Shown here one piece after another: positions 20,544-32,262 of a stretch of DNA of 62,115 bases (positions are counted from its first letter, which is position 1; each line of letters begins with the position of its first letter). The notes below the pieces were generated by a model. It was not told the origin of the DNA. It ran no database searches and saw only the letters and a list, made by a program, of their open reading frames with translations. The stretch is from Burkholderiaceae bacterium. GTDB lineage: Bacteria; Pseudomonadota; Gammaproteobacteria; Burkholderiales; Burkholderiaceae_C. The position numbers and the translations under genes were made by a program. The DNA lies in contig JAMLIT010000020.1 of assembly GCA_023954035.1 (NCBI GenBank), forward strand, positions 1 to 62,115, written 5' to 3'.

Positions 20544-20619
20544 TGGCTCCTCGACCTGGGCTCGAACCAGGGACCTACGGATTAACAGTCCGGCGCTCTA
20601 CCGACTGAGCTATCGAGGA
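20544..20619 (-). tRNA. tRNA-Asn (GTT), copy 2
   Basis: 76 bases including CCA, sequence the same as copy 1. A consensus -10 TATAAT lies 11 bases upstream (20636-20631, minus strand). Confidence 0.97.
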
Positions 20620-20630
20620 ACAAGCCTTAG

Positions 20631-20636
20631 ATTATA
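20631..20636 (-). promoter_or_regulatory. -10 element for tRNA-Asn
   Basis: A consensus TATAAT on the minus strand, 11 bases before tRNA copy 2. No good -35 at standard spacing; a TTGACA lies further away than usual. Confidence 0.5.
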
Positions 20637-20664
20637 TACAAGGAAAAGGGGCGCACAGGGGATG

Positions 20665-21108
20665 TCAAGCCTGCGGCGGCTCGGGCCGCATCCACAGCCA
20701 GGTCAGTACCACCGCCATGTTCGTGCTGGCCAGAATGGGTATCCACAGCCGGTGCACCGTAAGAAACAGCACCACTGCGCAGATGGCCATGACCAGGCTG
20801 GCGTTCCACTTGGCCCGGCGGCTGACCCAGCCGCCCCGCGCCCAGTCGCGCAGCATGGGGCCGAAAAAACGGTGGTACCACAGCCATTCGTGCAGGCGCG
20901 GCGAGCTGCGCGCCGCCGCCCAGGCGGCCAGGAGGATGAAGACGGTGGTTGGCAGGCCCGGCAGAAAAATGCCGAGAATGCCAAGCCCCAGACACAGCAC
21001 GGCAAAAGCGTGGAGCAGCCAGCGCACCGCCCGCGGCACGGGGGCCAGACTGGGGGGCGGGGGAATGCCGGACGAAATGGCAGGCGGAGTGAGAGGGTCT
21101 TCGGGCAT
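20665..21108 (-). CDS. DUF454 (YbaN) family inner membrane protein
   Basis: 147 residues. The family motif [37 protein letters not shown] spans residues ~39-75, followed by two further membrane segments at the C-terminus. The function of YbaN/DUF454 is unknown. It is divergent from def, with 96 bases between the starts. Confidence 0.85.
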   Translation of the reverse strand: MPEDPLTPPAISSGIPPPPSLAPVPRAVRWLLHAFAVLCLGLGILGIFLPGLPTTVFILLAAWAAARSSPRLHEWLWYHRFFGPMLRDWARGGWVSRRAKWNASLVMAICAVVLFLTVHRLWIPILASTNMAVVLTWLWMRPEPPQA

Positions 21109-21204
21109 GTCGATAGCGCGCCGACGCGGCGACCAGAGAGCGTATTCTCGCGCCAAGGACACTGGTTCGTCGGTGAATGCGGCACAACAGATAGGGGATT
21201 TCAC

Positions 21205-21744
21205 ATGGGCGTTCGAAGCATTCTCAAAATGGGCGATCCGCGCCTGCTGCGCGTCTCGCGTCCGGTAAGCGCATTCGGCACCCAGGATCTGCGCGCTCTG
21301 GTGGCCGACATGCAGGACAGCATGCTTGCGGCCCGGGGCGCCGGCCTGGCCGCGCCGCAGATCGGCGTGGACCTGCAGGTGGTAATTTTTGGCTCGAACG
21401 AGCCCAATCCGCGTTACCCGGGCCGGCCCTTGGTCCCGCCCACCGTGCTGATCAACCCGGTGCTGACGCCGCTGGGCGAAGAACAAGAGAGCGACTGGGA
21501 GGGCTGCCTGTCCGTGCCCGGCCTGCGGGGCCTGGTCCCTCGGTGGCGGCGGGTGCGCTACCAGGGTGTGGACATCGACGGAGCGCCGATCGATCGCAGT
21601 GTGGAAGGATTTCACGCGCGCGTTGTGCAGCACGAATGCGATCACCTGGCCGGCATGCTGTATCCCATGCGGATGGTGGATTTTTCACAGTTCGGCTATA
21701 CCGAGGTGCTTTTCCCCGAGGTGGCAGGCGACGCGGACGATTGA
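21205..21744 (+). CDS. def: Peptide deformylase
   Basis: 179 residues with all three motifs: [10 protein letters not shown] (near residue 46), [11 protein letters not shown] (near 100) and [12 protein letters not shown] (near 142), whose Cys and two His bind Fe2+. It removes the formyl group from nascent proteins. The start at 21205 is the family start [15 protein letters not shown]. Confidence 0.96.
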   Translation: MGVRSILKMGDPRLLRVSRPVSAFGTQDLRALVADMQDSMLAARGAGLAAPQIGVDLQVVIFGSNEPNPRYPGRPLVPPTVLINPVLTPLGEEQESDWEGCLSVPGLRGLVPRWRRVRYQGVDIDGAPIDRSVEGFHARVVQHECDHLAGMLYPMRMVDFSQFGYTEVLFPEVAGDADD

Positions 21745-21787
21745 GCTTTGCGCCGCTCACGGGCTTGTCCGCTCGGCGCCGGTCGCA

Positions 21788-22237
21788 TCACTGCGCCTGT
21801 CCGCGCCAGACCAGCACCGGAATCTTGCCGTGGGTCAGTACTTTCTGCGTTTCGCTGCCCACCAGCATGCCCTCGATACCGCGCCGGCCGTGCGATGCCA
21901 TGAAGATCAGGTCGCAATCGCGGTCGAGCGCCGCCCGCAGGATGGCTTCGTGCGGATGGTCGCTGCTGACCATCACGGTCTGGCACGCCACGCTCTGGGC
22001 CTGCGCTGCCTCTTTGACAAAGGCCAGCAGTTCGTCGGCATGCGCGCGTGCCTGCTCCACAAAGCTGTTGCGCGTTTCGGGGGTCAGGCCAGGATGATTG
22101 GCCAGCAGCCGCAGTTCGGGCATGGCGTGAAAGGCGGTGATCTTGGCGTCGATGGACTTGGCAAACCGCACGGCCTGCAGTGCGGTGTCGCGTGACAGGG
22201 CCGAGCCGTCGGTGGGAACAAGCAGATGCTGAAACAT
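21788..22237 (-). CDS. Universal stress protein, UspA family
   Basis: 149 residues. N-terminal HLLVPTDGSALSRDTALQAV and the ATP-binding region SHGRRGIEGMLVGSETQKVL; the first Gly of the G-2X-G-9X-G(S/T) pattern is Ala here, as in many members. The start at 22237 is MFQHLLVPTDG. Confidence 0.92.
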   Translation of the reverse strand: MFQHLLVPTDGSALSRDTALQAVRFAKSIDAKITAFHAMPELRLLANHPGLTPETRNSFVEQARAHADELLAFVKEAAQAQSVACQTVMVSSDHPHEAILRAALDRDCDLIFMASHGRRGIEGMLVGSETQKVLTHGKIPVLVWRGQAQ

Positions 22238-22352
22238 GCGGGGACTCCTTGCAAAGGGGGATGGCTTGGTGCTGCGCCAGGGCGGGCAGGCCGTGCGCAG
22301 CGTGCGTCGGGCCATGGTAGCGCCACTGCTTGGAGAACAGAAGAAATTTCTA

Positions 22353-22410
22353 GTAAAAAATGGCTCCAGCGCTTAATGGGTATACGCAAGCAGCTATTGT
22401 TTTAGTAGTG
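22353..22410 (+). repeat. GCGCTT-core repeat, copy 6, between uspA and glnD
   Basis: AGTAAAAAATGGCTCCAGCGCTT, a variable centre, then ACGCAAGCAGCTATTG. It ends at the glnD stop codon. Confidence 0.85.
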
Positions 22411-22411
22411 T

Positions 22412-25042
22412 TCAACTTGCGTCGCCGGCCAGCGCTTGGAGCAACTCGGTCTCGATACGGATCTGCGCCGCGTTGTTCTGCAGCTCTGGTCCCTGCACCA
22501 GAAAGGTGTCTTCCACGCGTTCACCCAGCGTGCTGATCTTGGCCAGTTGCACGCTCAGTTGGTGCTTGGCCAGCACCCGGGCAATGCAGTAGAGCAGGCC
22601 GGCGCGGTCGCTGGCCGAGACGCCGAGCAGCCAGCGCTGGGCTTTTTCATCCGGGCGCAGGGTCACGCGCGGCGCCATGGGGAAGTTGCGCACCCGGCGT
22701 GAAACCCGCTTGCGCCTTGGCTCAGGCAGGGGGCGGGTGTCCTGCAGTGCGTGCATGAGGCCGCTTTCGACCAGGTGCGTCAGCTCGCGGTAATGCCCTG
22801 GCAGGTTGTCGCTGACCACCTGAAAGGTGTCGAGCGCAAAACCGTTCTGGGTGGTGTGAATGCGCGCGTCCAGGATGCTGAAGCCCGCCTGGTCGAAGTA
22901 CCCGCAGATGCGGGCAAACAGGTCGCTCTGGTCGGCGGTGTAGACCATCACCTGCAGGCCCTCGCCCACGGGCGACTGGCGCGCGCTGACGACGGGCCGC
23001 GCGCTGCCGACGTGGCGCGAGAGGTGGCGCGTGTGCCAGGCGATGTCGGTGGCCTCATGGCGCATGAAGTAGCCCACGTCCAGCGTGTCCCACAGGGCCT
23101 TGTGCGACTCGAATGGCAGGGCACTGAGCGCCAGCAGCACCAGGGCGTCGCGCTTGCGGGCCTCGACTTCGGCAGCGGCGTCGGGTGCGCGCCCGCCCAG
23201 CACGCGCAGCGTGGCGCGGTACAGGTCTTCCAGCAATTTGCCCTTCCAGGCGTTCCAGACCTTGGGGCTGGTGCCGCGAATGTCGGCCACGGTCAGCAGG
23301 TAGAGCGCGGTGAGGTAGCGCTCGTTGCCCACGTGCCGCGCGAAGGCAGTGATCACATCCGGGTCGCTCAGGTCTTCTTTTTGCGCCACCCGGCTCATCG
23401 TGAGGTGCTCGCGCACCAGAAATTCGATCAAACGCGCGTCCGCCCGGTCCACCGCGTGCTGGCGGCAAAAGCGCCGCACCGCTACGGCGCCGATTTGCGA
23501 ATGGTCGCCGCCGCGCCCCTTGCCGATGTCATGGAACAGCGCGGCAATGTAGAGCACCCAGGGCTTGTCCCAGCCAGCGGCGAGTTGCGAGCAAAACGGG
23601 TACTCGTGCGCATGCTCGGCCATGAAGAAACGCCGCGCATTGCGCAGCACCATCAGGATGTGCTGGTCCACCGTGTAAACGTGGAACAAATCGTGCTGCA
23701 TTTGCCCCACGATGCGGCGAAACGGCCAGAGGTAGCGCCCCAGCACCGAGGTCTGGTTCATCAGCCGCATGGCGTGGGTGATGCCGGAGGGCTGCTGCAG
23801 GATGTGCAAGAAGGCCGCGCGGTTCACCGGGTCGTTGCGAAACGCGCTGTTCATCACGTTGCGCGCAGCGTACAGCGCCCGCAGTGTGCGCGCCGAGAGG
23901 TTTTGCAGCGCCGACGAAGACTGGAACAGCAAGAAGGTTTCCAGGATGGCGTGCGGGTCGCGCTGGTACAGATCGTCGCTGGCCACCTCGATCATTCCGC
24001 CCTTGTCCAGAAAACGCTCGTCGATGCGAATTGGCGGTGTCTGCGGTGGATTGAGCCGGTCTTCGATGTCGAGCAGCAGGATCTGCGTGAGCTGCGTGAC
24101 CGCCTTGGCGGCCCAGTAATAGCGCCGCATCAGGGTTTCGCTTGGGCGCAGGGGCAGGTGCGAGCCGCCTTCGGAAGCGCTGCGGTAGCCAAACGCCTCG
24201 GCCACGGTGGTCTGCAGATCGAACACCAGGCGGTCTTCGCGCCGCCCGGCCACGGCGTGCAGGCGTGCACGAATCAGGAGCAGCACAGCTTCGTTGCGTT
24301 CGAGCTGGTGCATTTCATACACCGTAGCCAGACCGCTGGCTGCGAGCGCGCGCCAGCTCTGGCCCAGGCCGGCCGCGTCGGCCACCCACAAGATGGTTTG
24401 CAGGTCGCGCAGGCCTCCGGGCGACTCCTTGGCGTTGGGCTCCAGCGCGTAAGCGGTGTTTTCGTATTTGTTGTGGCGCTGGCGCAGCTCCAGGGTCTTG
24501 GCAGTGAGAAAGGCGCGCGGGTCGATGGTTGCGCGAAACTCCCGCTCAAAGCGGGCAAACAGCGCGGCGCTGCCGCAGATGCGCCGCGCCTCCAGCAGCG
24601 AGGTCTGCACCGTGACGTCGCCCGCTGCCTCCTCCAGACACTCCTGTACCGATCGCACGCTGGAGCCAATCTCCAGGCCGGCGTCCCAGCAGTTGCGGAT
24701 GAAATCTTCCACGCGCGAGCGTGCCTCGGTCCCCAGCGCGGCGTGCGAACCGTCCGGCAGCAGCACCACGACGTCGACATCCGAATAGGGCAGCAACTGT
24801 TCGCGCCCAAAGCCGCCCACCGCCAGAAGCGCCAGATCGGGCGGCAGCCCGCTCGCCTTCCACAGCGTATGCAGCAAACGATCGGCCAGGCGGGTGAACC
24901 TGCGCAGCAGGCCATGGATGCCGCGCACCGTCGGCAGCGGGGCGAGCAGTGCGGCCACCAGGGCCGCCTTGTCGCTGCGGTAGGCTTCGCGCAGCGCCTG
25001 AAGGTTCGGCGTGCCGGGTGCGGGAGCGCGGGTCAGATTCAT
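22412..25042 (-). CDS. glnD: [Protein-PII] uridylyltransferase / uridylyl-removing enzyme
   Basis: 876 residues. Nucleotidyltransferase domain with [19 protein letters not shown] (near residue 75), HD phosphohydrolase domain with [16 protein letters not shown] (near 505), and two C-terminal ACT domains (from about 690 and 800) that sense glutamine. It uridylylates GlnB at Tyr51 under nitrogen limitation and reverses this when glutamine is high. It lies 45 bases downstream of map, probably co-transcribed. Confidence 0.97.
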   Translation of the reverse strand: MNLTRAPAPGTPNLQALREAYRSDKAALVAALLAPLPTVRGIHGLLRRFTRLADRLLHTLWKASGLPPDLALLAVGGFGREQLLPYSDVDVVVLLPDGSHAALGTEARSRVEDFIRNCWDAGLEIGSSVRSVQECLEEAAGDVTVQTSLLEARRICGSAALFARFEREFRATIDPRAFLTAKTLELRQRHNKYENTAYALEPNAKESPGGLRDLQTILWVADAAGLGQSWRALAASGLATVYEMHQLERNEAVLLLIRARLHAVAGRREDRLVFDLQTTVAEAFGYRSASEGGSHLPLRPSETLMRRYYWAAKAVTQLTQILLLDIEDRLNPPQTPPIRIDERFLDKGGMIEVASDDLYQRDPHAILETFLLFQSSSALQNLSARTLRALYAARNVMNSAFRNDPVNRAAFLHILQQPSGITHAMRLMNQTSVLGRYLWPFRRIVGQMQHDLFHVYTVDQHILMVLRNARRFFMAEHAHEYPFCSQLAAGWDKPWVLYIAALFHDIGKGRGGDHSQIGAVAVRRFCRQHAVDRADARLIEFLVREHLTMSRVAQKEDLSDPDVITAFARHVGNERYLTALYLLTVADIRGTSPKVWNAWKGKLLEDLYRATLRVLGGRAPDAAAEVEARKRDALVLLALSALPFESHKALWDTLDVGYFMRHEATDIAWHTRHLSRHVGSARPVVSARQSPVGEGLQVMVYTADQSDLFARICGYFDQAGFSILDARIHTTQNGFALDTFQVVSDNLPGHYRELTHLVESGLMHALQDTRPLPEPRRKRVSRRVRNFPMAPRVTLRPDEKAQRWLLGVSASDRAGLLYCIARVLAKHQLSVQLAKISTLGERVEDTFLVQGPELQNNAAQIRIETELLQALAGDAS

Positions 25043-25087
25043 TTCGCCGGCGATGCAAGAAGCGAGCCAAGACCGCCTCCGAGCGCC

Positions 25088-25903
25088 TCAGGTGGTGGTG
25101 GCCGTGACGAAATCGGGCAGCGCGGGTGAGCCGGCCGAGAGCGTCATCACCTCGTAGCCGGTCGGCGTGACGAGCACGGTGTGCTCCCATTGCGCGGACA
25201 AGCTGTGGTCCTTGGTGACGATGGTCCAGCCGTCGTTGCCGAACTCTTTGATCTCGCGCCGGCCGGCGTTGATCATGGGCTCGATGGTGAAGACCATGCC
25301 GGGCTCCAGCTTCTCCAGCGTGCCTGGGCGCCCGTAATGCAGCACCTGGGGTTCTTCGTGAAAGCGCTTGCCGATGCCATGGCCACAAAACTCGCGCACC
25401 ACCGAAAAACCGTGGCCTTCGGCAAACTTCTGAATCGCGTGGCCGATGTCGCCCAGGTGCGCACCAGGTTTCACCTGCATGATGCCGTGCCACATGGCCT
25501 CGAACGTGATGGCGCACAGGCGCCTGGCCGCAATCGAGCAATCGCCCACAAGGTACATGCGGCTGTTGTCGCCGTACCAGCCGTCCTGGGTGATGACGGT
25601 GACGTCCACGTTGACGATGTCGCCCTTCTTGAGCGGCTTGTCGTTCGGAATGCCGTGGCAGACCACGTGGTTGACCGAGGTGCAGAGCGAGGCGGGATAG
25701 GGCGGGTAGCCCGGCGGCTGGTAACCGACCGTGGCGGATACCGTGCCTTGCTGCGCCATGCATTCGGCGGCGATGTGGTCGATCTGGCGCGTGGTGATGC
25801 CGGGCCGGATGTGCGGCGCAATGGCGTCCAGCACTTCCGAGGCCAGGCGGCAGGCGACGCGCATGCCGGCAATGTCCTCTGCGCTCTTGATGGTGATGCT
25901 CAT
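25088..25903 (-). CDS. map: Methionine aminopeptidase, type I
   Basis: 271 residues. Metal ligands are in [50 protein letters not shown] and QWEHTVLV, the usual Asp-Asp-His-Glu-Glu set. It removes the initiator Met after deformylation. A -10-like GATAAT lies only 8 bases before the ATG, so the message may be leaderless. Confidence 0.96.
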   Translation of the reverse strand: MSITIKSAEDIAGMRVACRLASEVLDAIAPHIRPGITTRQIDHIAAECMAQQGTVSATVGYQPPGYPPYPASLCTSVNHVVCHGIPNDKPLKKGDIVNVDVTVITQDGWYGDNSRMYLVGDCSIAARRLCAITFEAMWHGIMQVKPGAHLGDIGHAIQKFAEGHGFSVVREFCGHGIGKRFHEEPQVLHYGRPGTLEKLEPGMVFTIEPMINAGRREIKEFGNDGWTIVTKDHSLSAQWEHTVLVTPTGYEVMTLSAGSPALPDFVTATTT

Positions 25904-25911
25904 GGGGCGAA

Positions 25912-25917
25912 ATTATC
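25912..25917 (-). promoter_or_regulatory. Extended -10 immediately upstream of map
   Basis: Minus strand TGGGATAATTTCGCCCCATG: a TGn extended -10 (GATAAT) ends 8 bases before the start codon. Flanking GGGGCGA/TCGCCCC form a 7-bp dyad (25904-25927). Confidence 0.45.
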
Positions 25918-26055
25918 CCATCGCCCCTTTTTGCCCGCTCGCACGGGCGCGGCTGCGCGGGGTGCCAACTAAAATGTGCGGGGCGTGCGCTGGCTGCCCA
26001 CAATGCGCCGCAGCCGCTCTTCGTCCCCCACGCTCCCCACCTGAACGCTGCCACC

Positions 26056-29000
26056 GTGACCCTGCACCTGACCCTGTTTGAAGGCGGCAACGCCCTGAGT
26101 CCCTTCCGCGCACGCCAATTGCTGCCGCAGTTGCAAGCCATAGAGCCGCGCGTCGAAGCGGTGCGCGCACGCTATGTGCACTGGGTGGCGACACCCGGGC
26201 AGCCGACCGACGCGCAAACCGCGCAGCTGGGTGCGCTGCTGCAATACGGCGAACCGTTTGCGGGCGAGGCCAGCGGCCAGGCGGTGGTCGTCTCGCCGCG
26301 CCTGGGCACGGTGTCGCCCTGGGCGTCCAAGGCCACCGACATCGCGCACAACTGCGGCCTGGACGTGCGCCGCATCGAACGCGCCACCGAATACCGCATC
26401 GCCCTGCGTCCCGGCCTGCTCGGGGGTGCCAAGGCCCTGAGCGACGCGCAGCTGGCCGAGGCTGCCGCACTGCTGCACGACCGCATGACCGAATCCTGGT
26501 TCACCGACCGGGACGCCGCCCGCGCGCTGTTCACCGAGCTGCCGGCGCAGCCGATGGCGCTGGTCGACGTGCTGGGGGGTGGCCGCGCGGCGCTGGAGGC
26601 CGCCGACGCGCAGTGGGGCCTGGCCTTGGCGAGCGACGAAATCGACTACCTGGCCCGCGCCTTCACCGCGCTGGGCCGCAACCCCACCGATGTCGAACTG
26701 ATGATGTTTGCGCAGGCCAACAGCGAGCACTGCCGGCACAAAATTTTCAACGCCCAGTTCACCATTGACGGTGCGCCGCAGGATATGAGCCTGTTCGGCA
26801 TGATCCGCCACACCCACAAGACCAGCCCGCAGCACACGGTGGTGGCGTACTCGGACAACGCCTCGGTGATGGAAGGCGGCGTGGTCGAGAAATTTCAAGC
26901 CAAATCGGCCTCTAGCGCAGGTGGGGCAAGCGCTCCCAGCTATCAAAAAGAGAGTGCGCTGCAGCATGTGCTGATGAAGGTGGAGACGCACAACCACCCC
27001 ACGGCCATCTCGCCCTTCCCCGGCGCCTCGACCGGCGCGGGCGGCGAAATTCGCGACGAAGGCGCCACCGGGCGCGGCTCCAAGCCCAAGGCGGGCCTGG
27101 CAGGCTTCACGGTGTCCAAGCTCTGGGGCGGCCTGTCGGATACGGCAGGCGGCAAGCCCGGCCACATTGCCAGCCCCTTGCAGATCATGACCGAGGGGCC
27201 GCTGGGTGGCGCGGCGTTCAACAACGAGTTTGGCCGGCCCAACCTGCTGGGCTACTTTCGCGAGTACGAAGCTGAAGTTGCCGGCGTGCAGCGCGGCTAC
27301 CACAAGCCGATCATGATTGCCGGGGGCCTGGGCAGCATAGCCGCGGCGTTGACGCAAAAAATTCAATTCCCCGCCGGCTCGCTGCTGGTGCAGCTGGGCG
27401 GCCCCGGCATGCGCATCGGCATGGGTGGCAGCGCCGCCAGCTCCATGGCCACCGGCCAGAACGCGGCCGAGCTTGATTTTGATTCGGTGCAGCGCGGCAA
27501 CCCCGAGATCGAGCGGCGCGCACAAGAGGTCATCAACCACTGCGCGGCGCTGGGCGCTGACAACCCGATTCTCGCGATCCACGACGTGGGCGCGGGCGGC
27601 CTCTCCAACGCCTTCCCCGAGCTGGTGAACGACGCCGGGCGCGGCGCGCGCTTTGACCTGTCCGCCGTGCCGCTCGAAGAAACGGGCATGGCACCGCGCG
27701 AAATCTGGTGCAACGAAAGCCAGGAGCGCTACGTGCTGGCCATTGCCCCGCAAGCGCTGGCGCAGCTTGAAGCCTTCTGCGAACGCGAGCGCTGCCCCTT
27801 TGCCGTGGTCGGCGTGACCACCGAGGCGCGTGAACTGGTGGTCGGCGCCGACGTGCCGCTGACGCCCGGCGCCGCCTTGCCCGAAGGCGATCACGCGGTG
27901 CACATGCCGATGGATGTGCTGCTCGGCAAGCCGCCCAAGATGCACCGCGACGTGGCCCGCGTGGCGCGCACCGCCGAGCCCATCGATTTGACAGGCGTGG
28001 CGCTGCAAAAGGCCGCGCTGGACGTGCTCAGCCACCCCACGGTGGCGTCCAAGCGCTTTCTCATCACTATTGGCGACCGCACGGTCGGTGGCCTGACACA
28101 CCGCGACCAGATGGTGGGCCCCTGGCAGGTGCCGGTGGCCGATTGCGCGGTCACCCTGGCCGACTACGCCGGTTTTGCCGGCGAAGCCATGGCCCTGGGC
28201 GAGCGCACGCCGCTGGCGTCGCTCGATGGCCCGGCCTCGGGCCGCATGGCCGTGGCCGAAGCCATCACCAACCTGCTGGCTGCGCCGATGGCGCTGGACC
28301 GCGTCAAGCTCTCGGCCAACTGGATGGCAGCCTGCGGCGAGCCCGGCGAAGATGCCGCGCTGTACGACACCGTGCACGCGGTCGGCATGGAGCTGTGCCC
28401 GGCGCTGGGCATCTCCATTCCGGTCGGCAAGGACAGCCTGTCGATGCGCACCCAGTGGCAGCACGGCGATGAAGCTAAAAAAGTGGTCTCGCCGGTCAGC
28501 CTCATCGTCACCGCCTTTGCCACGCTGCCCGACGTGCGCGGCACGCTCACGCCGCAGCTGGCACGCGATGTGGACAGCGCGCTGATTCTGGTCGACCTGG
28601 GCAAGGGCCAGGCCCGCATGGGCGGCAGCATCCTGGCGCAGACCTTGAATCAGGCCGGTGGCGCAGTGCCCGACCTGGACGACGCGCAGGACCTGAAAAA
28701 CCTGGTGGCCGCCGTGAACGCGCTGCGCGCCGACGGAAAAATTCTCGCTTACCACGACCGCAGCGACGGCGGCCTGTTCGCTGCGGCATTCGAGATGGCC
28801 ATTGCCGGCCAGGTTGGCGTGGCGCTGAACGTCGACATGCTGCTCACCGAGGGCGACGGCGTCAGCGACAGCCGCATGGAGGCCGGCGACGCCAAGAACT
28901 GGGCGCAGCAGGTCAGCGCGCGGCGCGAAGAACTCACACTCAAAGCCTTGTTCAACGAGGAACTCGGCGTGCTGCTGCAAGTGGCCACGCCCGAGCGCGA

Positions 29001-30099
29001 TGCCGCCCTGCAGGTGCTGCGCGCGCACGGCCTCTCGCGCTTCTCGCATGTGGTCGGCAACACCCGGCCAGAGCACTCGGGCATTGACGTGGGTAAAGGC
29101 AAGCTCAGCGTCTGGCGCGATACGCGCGAGGTGTTTTCTGCCAGCTTGGCCGACCTGCACCAGGTCTGGGACAGTGTTAGCTGGAAGATCTGCCAGCAGC
29201 GCGACAACCCGGCCTGCGCCGATGCCGAGCACGCCAGCCGGGGTGAGCCCACCGATCCCGGCCTGCACGTACAACTCAGCTTCGACCCAGGCGAAAACGT
29301 GGCCGCGCCTTTCGTGCACGGCGCGCGCCCGCGCGTGGCCGTGCTGCGCGAGCAGGGCGTCAATTCCCATGTGGAGATGGCCTACGCCTTCACCGAAGCG
29401 GGGTTTGAGGCGGTGGACGTGCACATGACGGATCTGCAAACCGGCCGCGCCGACCTGCAGGATTTTGCCGGCCTGGTCGCCTGCGGGGGCTTCAGCTACG
29501 GCGATACGCTGGGCGCGGGCATTGGCTGGGCGCGTTCGATCACCTTCAACCCGCGCCTGGCCGAGCAGTTTGCCGCCTTCTTTGCGCGCGAGGACACCTT
29601 TGGTCTGGGCGTCTGCAATGGCTGCCAGATGTTTGCCGAGCTGGCCGACATCATTCCCGGTGCGCAGGACTGGCCGCGCTTTACCACCAACCAGAGCGAG
29701 CGCTTCGAAGCCCGTCTGTCGCTGGTGGAAGTGCTGGACTCGCCGAGCCTGTTCTTCGCCGGCATGGCCGGCAGCCGATTGCCGATTGCCGTGGCGCACG
29801 GCGAGGGCTATGCCAACTTCGCGCGCCGCGGCAATGCGAACAAGGCCATCCCTGCCATGCGTTTTGTCGACCACCACGGCGCGGCCACCGAGCAGTACCC
29901 CTTCAACCCCAACGGCAGCGCCGGCGGCCTCACGGCTGTGACCACGGCCGACGGGCGCTTCACGGCCATGATGCCGCACCCCGAGCGGGTGTTTCGCAAC
30001 GTGCAGATGAGCTGGACAGACCTGGCGGCCACCGGTGGCCTGGACGCTGCCAGCCCGTGGATGCGCTTGTGGCGCAACGCCCGGCGCTGGGTAAGCTGA
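26056..30099 (+). CDS. purL: Phosphoribosylformylglycinamidine synthase, single-chain
   Basis: 1347 residues, the large gammaproteobacterial-type PurL. N-terminal domain and linker, two AIRS-like halves ([38 protein letters not shown] near residue 310), and a C-terminal class I glutaminase with GVCNGCQMF and the final HPERVF. It makes FGAM from FGAR in purine synthesis. GTG start at 26056 ([14 protein letters not shown]). Residues ~282-299 ([17 protein letters not shown]) come from an in-frame interspersed repeat, in the loop where E. coli has a different segment before [11 protein letters not shown]. Confidence 0.97.
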   Translation: MTLHLTLFEGGNALSPFRARQLLPQLQAIEPRVEAVRARYVHWVATPGQPTDAQTAQLGALLQYGEPFAGEASGQAVVVSPRLGTVSPWASKATDIAHNCGLDVRRIERATEYRIALRPGLLGGAKALSDAQLAEAAALLHDRMTESWFTDRDAARALFTELPAQPMALVDVLGGGRAALEAADAQWGLALASDEIDYLARAFTALGRNPTDVELMMFAQANSEHCRHKIFNAQFTIDGAPQDMSLFGMIRHTHKTSPQHTVVAYSDNASVMEGGVVEKFQAKSASSAGGASAPSYQKESALQHVLMKVETHNHPTAISPFPGASTGAGGEIRDEGATGRGSKPKAGLAGFTVSKLWGGLSDTAGGKPGHIASPLQIMTEGPLGGAAFNNEFGRPNLLGYFREYEAEVAGVQRGYHKPIMIAGGLGSIAAALTQKIQFPAGSLLVQLGGPGMRIGMGGSAASSMATGQNAAELDFDSVQRGNPEIERRAQEVINHCAALGADNPILAIHDVGAGGLSNAFPELVNDAGRGARFDLSAVPLEETGMAPREIWCNESQERYVLAIAPQALAQLEAFCERERCPFAVVGVTTEARELVVGADVPLTPGAALPEGDHAVHMPMDVLLGKPPKMHRDVARVARTAEPIDLTGVALQKAALDVLSHPTVASKRFLITIGDRTVGGLTHRDQMVGPWQVPVADCAVTLADYAGFAGEAMALGERTPLASLDGPASGRMAVAEAITNLLAAPMALDRVKLSANWMAACGEPGEDAALYDTVHAVGMELCPALGISIPVGKDSLSMRTQWQHGDEAKKVVSPVSLIVTAFATLPDVRGTLTPQLARDVDSALILVDLGKGQARMGGSILAQTLNQAGGAVPDLDDAQDLKNLVAAVNALRADGKILAYHDRSDGGLFAAAFEMAIAGQVGVALNVDMLLTEGDGVSDSRMEAGDAKNWAQQVSARREELTLKALFNEELGVLLQVATPERDAALQVLRAHGLSRFSHVVGNTRPEHSGIDVGKGKLSVWRDTREVFSASLADLHQVWDSVSWKICQQRDNPACADAEHASRGEPTDPGLHVQLSFDPGENVAAPFVHGARPRVAVLREQGVNSHVEMAYAFTEAGFEAVDVHMTDLQTGRADLQDFAGLVACGGFSYGDTLGAGIGWARSITFNPRLAEQFAAFFAREDTFGLGVCNGCQMFAELADIIPGAQDWPRFTTNQSERFEARLSLVEVLDSPSLFFAGMAGSRLPIAVAHGEGYANFARRGNANKAIPAMRFVDHHGAATEQYPFNPNGSAGGLTAVTTADGRFTAMMPHPERVFRNVQMSWTDLAATGGLDAASPWMRLWRNARRWVS
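26901..26952 (+). repeat. GCGCTT-core repeat, copy 7, inside purL
   Basis: CAAATCGGCCTCTAGCGCAG, then GCAAGCGCTCCCAGCTATC. Full-length, in frame, encoding a Ser/Ala/Gly-rich loop. Confidence 0.85.
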
Positions 30100-30120
30100 G
30101 CGGTCTTTCGAGCGATTCAC

Positions 30121-30174
30121 TATGAAAAATATAGCTATCAGCGCATGTCCTACAAGCGCTAGAGGCCTGTTCTT
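30121..30174 (+). repeat. GCGCTT-core repeat, copy 8, between purL and the DUF808 gene
   Basis: AAAATATAGCTATCAGCGCA, then CAAGCGCTAGAGGCCTGTT. Located 21 bases after the purL stop. Confidence 0.85.
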
Positions 30175-30214
30175 ATCAAAATCTCTGACCTTTACCTGAC
30201 CCACAAGGATTCCC

Positions 30215-31198
30215 ATGGCCGGAGCCAGTCTGCTGACGCTGCTTGACGACATCGCCACCATCCTCGACGACGTGGCGCTGATGACCAAGGTGGCCGCCAA
30301 GAAAAGCGCCGTGATTGCCGACGACGTCACCCTGATGTCCAAAGTCGCCGCAAAAAAAACGGCGGGCGTGCTGGGCGACGATCTGGCGCTGAACGCCGAG
30401 CAGGTCTCGGGCGTGCGCGCCGATCGCGAGCTGCCCGTGGTCTGGGCGGTGGCAAAGGGCTCCATGATCAACAAGATGATTCTGGTGCCGCTGGCCCTGG
30501 TCATCAGCACGTTTGCTCCCTGGGCCGTGACGCCGCTGTTGATGGTGGGCGGCGCCTTCCTGTGCTTTGAGGGCGCCGAGAAACTGGCGCATCGCTTTCT
30601 GCACGGTCGGCAAGAAGACGCGGTGGTGCATGAGAGCCGCGTGCGCGCCAACCTGGATCCACAGGTCGATCTGGTGGCGTTTGAGAAGGACAAGATCAAG
30701 GGCGCCGTGCGCACCGATTTCATCCTGTCGGCCGAAATCATCATCATTGCCCTGGGCACCGTGGCGGCTGCACCGCTGGCGCAGCGGGTGGGGGTGTTGT
30801 CGGCGATCGCGGTCGTCATGACCGTCGGCGTCTATGGCCTGGTGGCGGGCATCGTCAAGCTCGACGACCTGGGGCTGTGGCTCAGCCGCAAGTCCAGCAG
30901 CCTGGCGCGGGGGCTGGGGGATGCGATCGTGCGCGCCGCCCCCTGGCTGATGAAATCCTTGTCGGTGATTGGCACAGCGGCCATGTTTCTGGTGGGCGGC
31001 GGCATTCTGGTGCACGGCGTGCATGCCGTGGCCGAGACAATCGACGCGCTGGCGGGGCGCGCCGCCATCGGGCCGCTGGGCCATGTGTGGGATGTCCTGG
31101 CTGAGCAGCTGCTCAATGCCGGGGTGGGGGTGCTTGCGGGCGCGGTGGTGCTGGTGGGGGTGACGCTGATCCAGCGGCTGCGCAAAGCGGCCGCCTGA
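30215..31198 (+). CDS. DUF808 (YedI) family membrane protein
   Basis: 327 residues. The N-terminal repeated motif [48 protein letters not shown] is diagnostic, followed by the charged segment [37 protein letters not shown] and about five membrane helices. Function unknown. AAGGATTCCC precedes the ATG. Confidence 0.88.
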   Translation: MAGASLLTLLDDIATILDDVALMTKVAAKKSAVIADDVTLMSKVAAKKTAGVLGDDLALNAEQVSGVRADRELPVVWAVAKGSMINKMILVPLALVISTFAPWAVTPLLMVGGAFLCFEGAEKLAHRFLHGRQEDAVVHESRVRANLDPQVDLVAFEKDKIKGAVRTDFILSAEIIIIALGTVAAAPLAQRVGVLSAIAVVMTVGVYGLVAGIVKLDDLGLWLSRKSSSLARGLGDAIVRAAPWLMKSLSVIGTAAMFLVGGGILVHGVHAVAETIDALAGRAAIGPLGHVWDVLAEQLLNAGVGVLAGAVVLVGVTLIQRLRKAAA

Positions 31199-31332
31199 CG
31201 CGGGCGCTGCGCGAGGCGAGCGGGTCGGCCTTCTCCCCGCAGCGGGCGGTGCCGGGGCAATGGCTTACACCGCAGGCCACGGCGGGCCGTCACAATGGAC
31301 CGGCCACCCTGACGAGAAAGCGCTGTCCAGAC

Positions 31333-32250
31333 ATGCATGAGCCCCGCCACGCCGAGATTATTGAAGGCCTCTCCCGCACGCCGGCCCGCATTTCACCGAA
31401 GTACTTTTATGACGAGCGCGGCTCCCAACTGTTTGAGGCCATCACACAGCTCCCCGAGTACTACCCGACACGCACCGAGCACGCCATCCTGGAGCAATAC
31501 GGGCCAGAGATTGCCCGTGCCGTCGGGTCCGGCTGCACCCTGATCGAGCCCGGTGCTGGCAGTTGCGCCAAGGCGGCGGTGCTCTGTGGGCTGATTGCGC
31601 CGCGCTGTTTTGTCGGCGTTGATATTTCTGCCGATTACCTCACTGAATCGGTCCAGCGCCTGGGAGCGCGCTTTCCCGGGATGGACGCGCGCGCGCTGGG
31701 CGGCGACATCACATGCGGCATCCACTTGCCCGACGATTTGCCGGCGGCGCCGCGCCTGGTGTTTTATCCCGGCTCGTCGATCGGCAATTTCGATCCACCG
31801 AGTGCGCTCGCCTTGCTGCGCCAGATGCGTGCCTTGGCGCGCAGCGATGGCGGCCTGCTCATCGGCATTGACCTGCCCAAAGAGGTGTCGGTGCTCGAAG
31901 CCGCCTACGACGATGCGCAGGGCGTGACGGCGCAGTTCAACATCAACGTGCTGGCACACATCAACCGCCTGATCGGCAGCGACTTTGAGGCCGACGACTG
32001 GCAGCACCGCGCCTTTTTCAACTCCGAGGAATCGCGCATCGAGATGCACCTGGAAGCCTGCGCGCCGGTTCAGGTGCGCTGGCCGGGCGGCGCGCGGACC
32101 TTCGCCGCAGGCGAGTGCATCCATACCGAAAACAGCTACAAGTACCCGCTGGACCGCTTTTGCGATCTGTTGGCGCAAGCCGGATTTTCCCGTGCGCGCG
32201 CCTGGCAGGATGCGCGCGGGTGGTTTGCCGTGGTGCACGCCCAGCCCTGA
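31333..32250 (+). CDS. egtD: L-histidine N(alpha)-methyltransferase
   Basis: 305 residues. EgtD family blocks: ISPKYFYDERGSQLFEAITQLPEYYPTRTE at the N-terminus, SAM site LIEPGAGSCAKAAVLC, FYPGSSIGNFDP, and the C-terminal ENSYKYPLDRFCDLLAQAGF. It trimethylates histidine to hercynine. The start at 31333 is the family start MHEPRHAEIIEGL; the longer frame upstream has no family similarity. egtB follows after 12 bases. Confidence 0.93.
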   Translation: MHEPRHAEIIEGLSRTPARISPKYFYDERGSQLFEAITQLPEYYPTRTEHAILEQYGPEIARAVGSGCTLIEPGAGSCAKAAVLCGLIAPRCFVGVDISADYLTESVQRLGARFPGMDARALGGDITCGIHLPDDLPAAPRLVFYPGSSIGNFDPPSALALLRQMRALARSDGGLLIGIDLPKEVSVLEAAYDDAQGVTAQFNINVLAHINRLIGSDFEADDWQHRAFFNSEESRIEMHLEACAPVQVRWPGGARTFAAGECIHTENSYKYPLDRFCDLLAQAGFSRARAWQDARGWFAVVHAQP

Positions 32251-32262
32251 CTGCCCAACGCC

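Noticed and set aside
25969-30819. A 1616-codon open frame antisense to purL
   Set aside because: It mirrors the codon structure of purL in a GC-rich genome, has no recognisable domain and no ribosome binding site; a frame shadow.
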